Below, piece by piece: positions 8,862 to 14,726 of a stretch of DNA of 36,110 nucleotides (the stretch's first letter is position 1; every line of letters begins with the position of its first letter). This stretch comes from Bacteroidales bacterium (lineage in GTDB: Bacteria > Bacteroidota > Bacteroidia > Bacteroidales > ML635J-15), in assembly GCA_028702535.1 (NCBI GenBank), contig JAQVOR010000021.1, positions 1 to 36,110 on the forward strand, read 5' to 3'. Under the pieces are notes generated by a model, which had not been told where the DNA came from, searched no databases, and was given only the letters and a program-made list of their open reading frames with translations. A program made the position numbers and the translations under genes.

Positions 8862-9374
8862 ATGAAAAAATTATTGATTATTACATTGATGGCTATTTTC
8901 TCGACAGCTATGTTTGCTCAAAAATATGCTTATGTCGATACAGAGTATATCCTTAATAATATCCCTATCTACGAAACCGCTAAAACCCAACTCGACGATT
9001 TTACAACTGAATGGAAAACCGAAATTGACCAAAAGAAATCACAGATTGATAAAATGTATAACGATTATAAGTCAGAAAGAGTCTTGCTTACCGAAGAGTT
9101 GCGTGTTAAACGTGAAGAGGAAATAATGAAAAAAGAACAGGAAATGAGAGAATTACAGCAAAAATATTTCGGTAAAGAAGGATTACTTTTTAAAAAACGT
9201 GAAGAACTCATTAAACCTTTGCAAGACGACATCTATAATGCGATTAAAGAAATAGCTACAGAAGGAAGCTATGCTGTAATATTCGACACCGCTAACAGCC
9301 TTAATATGCTATATACCGACCCTAGATACGACAAAAGTGATGATGTTTTAAGAAAATTAGGTTATAAGAATTAA
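8862..9374 (+). CDS. Skp/OmpH-family periplasmic chaperone, copy 1
   Basis: A 170-residue periplasmic protein with signal peptide MKKLLIITLMAIFSTAMFAQ, then a Skp-like body: KYAYVDTEYILNNIP, a long charged coiled coil at about residues 40-115, and a C-terminal beta part (EGSYAVIFDTANSLNMLYTD). Skp trimers hold unfolded outer membrane proteins in the periplasm. The frame is open from TTG 8808, but ATG 8862 starts a textbook signal peptide and is preferred. It lies between bamA and a second skp gene, as in Porphyromonas, which has two ompH genes at this place. The strongly charged tentacle region and the YVDTE...LNNIP start are as expected for the family. Confidence 0.93.
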   Translation: MKKLLIITLMAIFSTAMFAQKYAYVDTEYILNNIPIYETAKTQLDDFTTEWKTEIDQKKSQIDKMYNDYKSERVLLTEELRVKREEEIMKKEQEMRELQQKYFGKEGLLFKKREELIKPLQDDIYNAIKEIATEGSYAVIFDTANSLNMLYTDPRYDKSDDVLRKLGYKN

Positions 9375-9382
9375 TTAAATAT

Positions 9383-9390
9383 TATATTTG
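9383..9390 (+). promoter_or_regulatory. Putative -7 box before second skp gene
   Basis: TATATTTG matches TAnnTTTG and sits 22 bases before the ATG at 9412. No clear -33 partner is visible. It could give the second chaperone its own promoter within the operon. Confidence 0.35.
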
Positions 9391-9411
9391 CTAAAATTTT
9401 AAATTTAGATT

Positions 9412-9912
9412 ATGAAAAAATTATTTGTAATATTATCAATTTCCCTGCTAACAGTAGGTGCTTTTGCACAAAAAGCAAAATTCGGACATGTAAACTCAAA
9501 CGCTGTGTTTACTCTTATGCCCGAAAAACAAGTAGCTTCAAAAGCTGTTGAAGAGTACGCAATGACGCTGGAAACTCAATTGCAATCGCTTAATAAAGAA
9601 TTGGAGTCAAAATATAACGATTATATGGCCAAACAAGAAACAATGTCGCCTTCAATAAAGCAAATGAAGGAAGAAGAAATTGTTAACCTCCAACAAAGAA
9701 TTCAGGCTTTCCAAACTAGGGCACAAGAAGATATGCAAGCTAAAGAAATTGAACTACTTGAACCCATTTATACAAAAATCCAAAATGCAATTAAAGAGGT
9801 GGGTGATGAAAATAGTTTCATTTATATATTTGATGAATCTACTTTGTTGTACCATTCAAGCGAAAGTGTGGATGTAACAAATATGGTTAAGACAAAATTA
9901 GGAATTAAGTAA
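9412..9912 (+). CDS. Skp/OmpH-family periplasmic chaperone, copy 2
   Basis: A 166-residue paralogue of the preceding gene: signal peptide MKKLFVILSISLLTVGAFAQ, then KAKFGHVNSNAVFTLMPEKQ, a coiled coil at about residues 45-125 and a C-terminal ENSFIYIFDESTLLYHSSES. Like copy 1 it should trimerise and escort outer membrane proteins to BamA. The two share layout but have diverged strongly in the coiled-coil, so they may prefer different clients or form mixed complexes; that is inference. The gene is followed by a terminator-like hairpin. Confidence 0.93.
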   Translation: MKKLFVILSISLLTVGAFAQKAKFGHVNSNAVFTLMPEKQVASKAVEEYAMTLETQLQSLNKELESKYNDYMAKQETMSPSIKQMKEEEIVNLQQRIQAFQTRAQEDMQAKEIELLEPIYTKIQNAIKEVGDENSFIYIFDESTLLYHSSESVDVTNMVKTKLGIK

Positions 9913-9936
9913 ATTTAAAATATTTTTATTATTTTT

Positions 9937-9963
9937 AATCCCGTTTTAAGACGGGATTTTTTT
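9937..9963 (+). terminator. Rho-independent terminator-like hairpin ending at the murI start
   Basis: The arms AATCCCGT (9937-9944) and ACGGGATT (9951-9958) form a perfect 8-bp stem with a 6-base loop, followed by an uninterrupted run of T ending at 9963. It looks like the end of the bamA-skp operon. Its T-tract touches the murI ATG at 9964. Confidence 0.75.
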
Positions 9964-10764
9964 ATGAATAAACCAATTGGAGTTTTTGATAGTGGTGTAG
10001 GGGGGCTAACAGTATTAAAAGAGCTTACAGAACTGTTGCCTAACGAGAATTTTGTGTATTTCGCAGATTCTGCGAATGCTCCTTATGGCGATAAATCAAA
10101 AACTCAAATAGTAAAACTCTCTGCTAATATTATTGATTTTCTTGTCTCATTAGATTGTAAACTAATTGTTGTGGCTTGTAATACCGCTACAGCAGCAGCA
10201 GTTAATATTATGAGAAAAAAATATAAATTGCCAATTATTGGTTTGGAACCAGCTGTTAAGCCTGCCTGCCTCCAAACAAAAACTAAACATATAGGCGTGC
10301 TCGCAACAAAAGGGACTTTCCGTGGAAATCATTTTAAAAATACAAGCGAAAAATATAAAGATTATGTTGAAATTCATCTGCAAGTGGCAAAAGGACTTGT
10401 CGAATTAGCTGAAAATGGAATTTTTGAAGGAGAAAAAGTTGATAAACTTTTGAGCAAATATATACTCCCAATGAAAAACGCTAACATAGATCAACTAGTT
10501 CTAGGTTGTACTCATTACCCACTATTTTATGAAGCTATTTTTGCAATAACAGGTAACAATATTAATATAATTGAATCTGGTAAAGCTGTGGCACGCAGAA
10601 CTAAAGACGTTTTGATGATAAATCAGATGATAAATGCTGTTCAAAAACCTCAAAAATTAAGTTTTTATGCCTCAAAAGAAACAAAAGCAATAAATAATGT
10701 CGTAATCAAATTGTTTAAAATCGGTAAAATTAAACCTAATGTCGAAATAATAAAGCTTATTTGA
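9964..10764 (+). CDS. murI: Glutamate racemase
   Basis: MurI interconverts L- and D-glutamate and supplies D-Glu for peptidoglycan precursors. The 266-residue protein has PIGVFDSGVGGLTVLKEL at the N-terminus, FADSANAPYG, the first catalytic cysteine in VVACNTATAA (Cys72) and the second in LVLGCTHYPL (about residue 178), all standard for the Asp/Glu racemase superfamily. The ATG at 9964 directly follows the T-tract of a terminator-like hairpin, leaving no room for a conventional leader unless transcription reads through from upstream. This is the last gene of the conserved pdxJ-to-murI block. Confidence 0.97.
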   Translation: MNKPIGVFDSGVGGLTVLKELTELLPNENFVYFADSANAPYGDKSKTQIVKLSANIIDFLVSLDCKLIVVACNTATAAAVNIMRKKYKLPIIGLEPAVKPACLQTKTKHIGVLATKGTFRGNHFKNTSEKYKDYVEIHLQVAKGLVELAENGIFEGEKVDKLLSKYILPMKNANIDQLVLGCTHYPLFYEAIFAITGNNINIIESGKAVARRTKDVLMINQMINAVQKPQKLSFYASKETKAINNVVIKLFKIGKIKPNVEIIKLI

Positions 10765-10827
10765 TTATTTTAAAACAATTTGCTGTCTAAACCGTATATA
10801 ATATATGTTAAGTCATACGTTAAATTT

Positions 10828-11523
10828 ATGAATTGTATTATTATAGACGACGACCCTATTATTCTGAAACAACTCAGTACGTTTATATATAAGTCTGATT
10901 TGTTAAATGTTAAAGGGATGTACAATAACCCCGTACAGGCGTTTGATGCAATACAAAACAACAATATAGACCTCATTTTTCTTGATATAGAAATGCCCGA
11001 AATGAGTGGACTTGAGTATCTCGAAGAATATAAAACCAAATACCAAATTATTGTCGTTTCTGGAGATAGAAAATATGCTCTCGATACATTCCAGTTTGGA
11101 GTTACAGATTATTTACTGAAACCAATTGAATATAGCAGGTTTTTAAAATCAGTGTATAGAAGCATAGAAAGAAATAATAATTTTATGCTGGATATTGAAA
11201 AAAAGAGGTTCTTTGTTAAAACTAATGACGAATTCCAAAGAATAAAATTAAATGATATTGTATATATTGATTGCTCTGGTAATAATCATATAATATTTAC
11301 TAGAAAAAAAACATACAAACTTAAAAATGACATTATAGATTTTGATATTATTGCATCTAATAATGGGTTTTTTAATATTGACAGCAGAAAACTTGTTAAT
11401 ATTGAGATGATTGTTGATGTGAAAGAAGGAAACTTGCTATTTGATGATGATTACCACGTAGATAGTCTTACCGTACCAAGAAAAATAGAGGAAGAAATAC
11501 TTAAAAGAATGCAGCAAAGATGA
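10828..11523 (+). CDS. LytTR-family response regulator
   Basis: A 231-residue two-domain cytoplasmic regulator. The receiver domain (about residues 1-118) has the acidic cluster IIIDDDP at 4-10, phospho-acceptor Asp53 in LIFLDIEMPEMSG, a Ser in IIVVSGD at the switch position and the conserved Lys in YLLKPIE. The C-terminal LytTR DNA-binding domain (about 125-231) begins FFVKTNDEFQRIKLNDIVYI and includes RKLVNIEMI. An in-frame upstream ATG at 10786 and an open frame from 10780 exist, but ATG 10828 puts the receiver strand at the very N-terminus and is preferred. Its stop overlaps the aminotransferase start (ATGA). No sensor kinase gene is in the window; the LytS-type partner must be elsewhere. 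Confidence 0.93.
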   Translation: MNCIIIDDDPIILKQLSTFIYKSDLLNVKGMYNNPVQAFDAIQNNNIDLIFLDIEMPEMSGLEYLEEYKTKYQIIVVSGDRKYALDTFQFGVTDYLLKPIEYSRFLKSVYRSIERNNNFMLDIEKKRFFVKTNDEFQRIKLNDIVYIDCSGNNHIIFTRKKTYKLKNDIIDFDIIASNNGFFNIDSRKLVNIEMIVDVKEGNLLFDDDYHVDSLTVPRKIEEEILKRMQQR

Positions 11524-12704
11524 TTACTAATCGTGAACTTTTTCTTAATTACTTAGGACAAACTTCTGAAAGCCCTTATCTAGTTGAAATTGAAAGAGCA
11601 GAAGGTGTTTATTTGTACGGTCCAAATAATAAAAAATATATTGATCTTATTTCTGGAGTTTCTGTAAATTCATTAGGACACAATTTTAGACCAGTAATCG
11701 AAGCAGCTAAAGAGCAATTGGAAAAGCATACTCACTTGATGGTTTATGGCGAATTTATTCAAAATCCACAAGTGAAATTATCAACGTATCTTGCTAAAAT
11801 ATTACCCGAAAATCTAAATTCAGTGTATTTAGTAAATAGTGGTAGCGAAGCAGTAGAAGGAGCTATCAAACTTGCAAAAAGATATACTGGCAGAACAAAA
11901 ATGATAGCTTACAACAATGCCTATCATGGTAGCTCCCATGGTGCTATTAGCGTATGTGGAAACGAAGATTTTAAATTTGCTTTTAGACCATTATTGCCCG
12001 AAGTCTATTTTTTAGAGCTAAATAATTATTCGCAGCTTGATGAGATAGATGATAAAACTGCCTGTGTGATTTTGGAAACTATACAAGCAGAAGCAGGAGT
12101 GCAGATTCCCGAAAAAAAATACATGAAATTACTTGCCGATAAATGCAAGCAAAATGGAGTCTTGCTTATTTTGGACGAAATACAAACGGGTTTTGGAAGA
12201 ACAGGAAAAATGTTTGCTTTCCAAAATTATGACATAGTGCCAGATATTGTTTGTTTTGCAAAAGCAATGGGAGGCGGAATGCCAATAGGAGCTTTTGTTG
12301 CTCCAAAAAATATTATGGACAGCTTTAAAACAAATCCTACGCTCGGACATATCACTACTTTTGGCGGACACCCCGTAAGTGCAGCAGCTTCGTTGGCTGC
12401 CATTAAGCATATTAACGAATCTGGGTTGGTAAATAATGTTTTAGAAAAGGAACAAATGTTTCGCAAACATCTTAAACATAAACTAATTACCGAAATACGA
12501 GGACATGGACTATTGCTTGCTGTAAATATTGGGAGTTTTGATAATGTAATTAAACTAGTAAAAAATGGAATCGAAATAGGGTTTATTACTGATTGGTTCA
12601 TCTTTTATGACTCTGCTTTTAGAATTGCACCCCCCTTAAATATTAGTAACAACGAAATTATTCAAGCTTGTGATTTGATTATTCAGGCTTTAAACCGAAT
12701 TTAA
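11520..12704 (+). CDS. PLP-dependent class III aminotransferase
   Basis: A 394-residue fold-type I, class III aminotransferase of the acetylornithine/ornithine aminotransferase type. Visible landmarks are GVYLYGPNNKKYIDLISGV and SLGHN at the start, the PLP phosphate-binding VNSGSEAVEGAIKLAKR, the ring-stacking NAYHGSSHG, LILDEIQTGFGRTG with the PLP-binding Asp, the Schiff-base Lys248 in CFAKAMGGGMPIGAF, and TTFGGHPVSAAASLA. It overlaps the response regulator by four bases, so the two are probably co-translated. The substrate is not given by the sequence and no arginine or proline pathway genes lie nearby, so argD/rocD symbols are withheld. Confidence 0.92.
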   Translation: MITNRELFLNYLGQTSESPYLVEIERAEGVYLYGPNNKKYIDLISGVSVNSLGHNFRPVIEAAKEQLEKHTHLMVYGEFIQNPQVKLSTYLAKILPENLNSVYLVNSGSEAVEGAIKLAKRYTGRTKMIAYNNAYHGSSHGAISVCGNEDFKFAFRPLLPEVYFLELNNYSQLDEIDDKTACVILETIQAEAGVQIPEKKYMKLLADKCKQNGVLLILDEIQTGFGRTGKMFAFQNYDIVPDIVCFAKAMGGGMPIGAFVAPKNIMDSFKTNPTLGHITTFGGHPVSAAASLAAIKHINESGLVNNVLEKEQMFRKHLKHKLITEIRGHGLLLAVNIGSFDNVIKLVKNGIEIGFITDWFIFYDSAFRIAPPLNISNNEIIQACDLIIQALNRI

Positions 12705-12707
12705 TTC

Positions 12708-12715
12708 TATTTTTG
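12708..12715 (+). promoter_or_regulatory. Putative -7 box for the exported protein/receiver pair
   Basis: TATTTTTG matches TAnnTTTG, begins 4 bases after the aminotransferase stop and lies 37 bases before the ATG at 12753. The -33 region is AT-rich without a clean TTTG. Confidence 0.4.
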
Positions 12716-12752
12716 TAAAATATTTTAGCTTATATACGTTAGTATTAATGTA

Positions 12753-13649
12753 ATGCGACTAATAATTACGAAAATATCAATATTATCTATTCTGTTATCT
12801 GTACTATCAATTTTAGGACAGGCTCAGAAACCTATTGACTTACCAGAGGTAGATTCAATAAATAAGATGCTTTGTACTATATCTACAACTAAATCGGACG
12901 TCAAAAAAGATGAGTTAAATATTTATTTGATTGGTTATTTCCGAAAATTTCTTGAAAATGATATTTCGTGGTCAGCAAAATACGACTCGGTAAATTATTT
13001 GAGCGTATTAAAATCAGATGATAATAAACTAAGAGTATTTACATGGAATCTGAATTATCAAGATGGGAGTTTTAAGTATTTTGGTTTCTTGCAATATAAA
13101 GATAACAATAATGATTATGTCTTTTTTCTTGATGATAAAAAGCAATCTGAGGAGGGTTTTGAAAGACGATACCTAACTAATACAGAATGGTATGGTGCAC
13201 TTTACTACGAAATTATTACAACAAAATGGAATTCGAGAACATTTTATACTCTAATAGGCTGGGACGGAGCAGATTTTTTGATTAATCGAAAAGTCGTTGA
13301 AGTGCTTACATTTGATCGACGAGCGATGCCCTCATTTGGTAGTAAATCATTTAAACTCGAAAAAACTGCAACTGGGAGATTGATTTTTGAATATGCCGAC
13401 AGAGCTACCATGTTATTAAGATATAACGATAAACAAAAAATGATTGTGCTTGACCACTTGTCGCCTCCAGAACATAAGTACAAAGGACTTTATCAATATT
13501 ATGGTCCCGACTTTTCTTACGACGCATTTGTTTTTAGAGCAGGAAGATGGTATTTAATAAGTGATGTAGATCCCGAAAAAGCAATAAATTATAAACGAGA
13601 TAACCATATAAATACACTTAAACGCAAAGGAGCATCAGGAGATTTCTAA
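12753..13649 (+). CDS. Exported protein of unknown function
   Basis: I do not assign a function to this 298-residue protein. It starts with a signal peptide (about residues 1-25, LSILGQAQ) without a lipobox cysteine, so the mature protein is probably periplasmic or at the outer membrane. The body is mixed alpha/beta with many aromatic residues (LRVFTWNLNYQDGSFKYFGF, YYEIITTKWNSRTFYTLIGW, KYKGLYQYYGPDFSYDAFVF). There are no membrane helices after the signal and no obvious repeat or catalytic motif. Its stop shares one base with the start of the following receiver-like gene (taATG), implying coupled translation and a shared role. Similar proteins seem to occur widely in Bacteroidota, but I recall no characterised member. 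Confidence 0.8.
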   Translation: MRLIITKISILSILLSVLSILGQAQKPIDLPEVDSINKMLCTISTTKSDVKKDELNIYLIGYFRKFLENDISWSAKYDSVNYLSVLKSDDNKLRVFTWNLNYQDGSFKYFGFLQYKDNNNDYVFFLDDKKQSEEGFERRYLTNTEWYGALYYEIITTKWNSRTFYTLIGWDGADFLINRKVVEVLTFDRRAMPSFGSKSFKLEKTATGRLIFEYADRATMLLRYNDKQKMIVLDHLSPPEHKYKGLYQYYGPDFSYDAFVFRAGRWYLISDVDPEKAINYKRDNHINTLKRKGASGDF

Positions 13650-14164
13650 TGAAGAAAAATACAAAACATACTATCTTTTACTGTGTTGATAATGATGTTA
13701 TGGAACTTGACTTCTTCCGTGCAAATTTTAATCCCGAACTTAGTTTTACTCTTTTTACTTTTAATTCGGTACAAATGTTCACGAATAAACTTAAAAATGA
13801 TGTCAAAGACAAACATTATAAAATTGTTATTATTGATAATATTATAAGTTCTCGTGGAATGAATACCAAAACAGCATTAGAACTTTTACCCGCCATAAAA
13901 AGTATTGATAAGGAAATTCAAGTAATTATTTTTGCAGACAGTGAAAATATCGAACTAAAGGCTACAACAAGTAAACTAAAACCTGCTGCTTTTATTAAAA
14001 AAGACTCACAGTATTTTGTTCGTTTGTATCCTCTTATCTCCAGACTGATAAGTGAATATGACTTGAGAAAGAAAACAAAATCTGGAAAAATTACTACATA
14101 TTCTGTTATAATAATATGTTTTCTTGCAATTGTAGTTTTTATTATAGGGTATTTTTTCTATTGA
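13649..14164 (+). CDS. Receiver-like domain with C-terminal membrane anchor
   Basis: A 171-residue protein. Residues 7-135 look like a response-regulator receiver: TIFYCVDNDVMELDFF with acidic residues Asp14 and Asp16, phospho-acceptor candidate Asp63 in IVIIDNIIS, VIIFADSEN where the usual Thr/Ser switch residue appears to be Ala, and AAFIKKDS with the conserved-type Lys. There is no DNA-binding or output domain. Instead residues about 138-146 are basic (YDLRKKTKSGK) and about 149-170 form a single hydrophobic helix (VIIICFLAIVVFIIGYFFY), so the receiver should face the cytoplasm as a tail-anchored protein. It overlaps the exported protein gene by one base. Role unknown; coupling of phosphorylation to an envelope process is an inference. 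Confidence 0.8.
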   Translation: MKKNTKHTIFYCVDNDVMELDFFRANFNPELSFTLFTFNSVQMFTNKLKNDVKDKHYKIVIIDNIISSRGMNTKTALELLPAIKSIDKEIQVIIFADSENIELKATTSKLKPAAFIKKDSQYFVRLYPLISRLISEYDLRKKTKSGKITTYSVIIICFLAIVVFIIGYFFY

Positions 14165-14265
14165 TAAATATTTTGAAAATTTAGAACTCCTGATTTTTCG
14201 TAGTCTTACTGTCGTAATTTTATAAATTTGAGTAAATAATAACATTCGAGTTGAATAAAAAACAA

Positions 14266-14406
14266 ATTTCTCCCTAACGGTCGAAATGACATTTTAATAT
14301 GAGGAATAAAGTCGGCCACCAATTGTATATTATCGTTATTTTGTGATTTAGGTGTCGCCGACTTATAACCACCCAATATTAGTCATTTCGACCGTCAGGG
14401 AGAAAT
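14266..14406. repeat. Nested-palindrome element, copy 1
   Basis: The outer arms 14266-14290 and 14382-14406 are 25-bp inverted repeats with one mismatch, each holding GGTCGAAATGAC or its complement. An inner imperfect inverted repeat (14311-14320 with 14351-14362) carries a different core from copies 2 and 3. It lies between the convergent receiver-like gene and Ca2+-ATPase gene. Confidence 0.85.
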
Positions 14407-14458
14407 ATGTTATACTAATTGGATATCAAAACGCACGAAATAAATTATTAATTCTAAA

Positions 14459-14692
14459 ACTATCTATTACAGTTGGCTTCAGCCACTGTAAAAACTTTTC
14501 CTTCTTCCACTTGCTTTAGCATCATTTTTTAAAATTGTCAAATTCAAATGTCTAATATTAATTTGATCCAAACCTAAATTAGAGTGTGTTTTGATAAAAT
14601 CTAAGCGGAAGTTATAATTTTAAAAGCATATAAATGTGGCTAAAGCAACTTGATTTTCTCTTTTCTTACAGTCAGATTTATCTGACTGTAAG
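14459..14692. repeat. Transposase-less relative of the RAYT element
   Basis: Left end: an ATCTATTACAGTTGGCTTC-type REP unit (from 14462) followed by a CCACTTGCTTTAGCATCA motif. Right end: ATGTGGCTAAAGC (14634-14646). The same left and right motifs bracket the transposase gene at 23312-23752, but here only about 110 bases lie between them. Just outside the right motif is a perfect 13-bp hairpin (14665-14677 with 14680-14692, loop TT) built on ACAGTC, resembling the ACAGT arms of the REP units. The stretch 14165-14726 otherwise contains no gene. Confidence 0.65.
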
Positions 14693-14726
14693 AACCTGAG
14701 CTCGACATGATTTCTGAGTTCTAAAA

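Noticed and set aside
14665..14692. Perfect 13-bp hairpin as terminator of the Ca2+-ATPase gene
   Set aside because: On the minus strand the hairpin is followed by an A-rich, not T-rich, stretch, and its sequence resembles the REP family, so a repeat origin is more likely.
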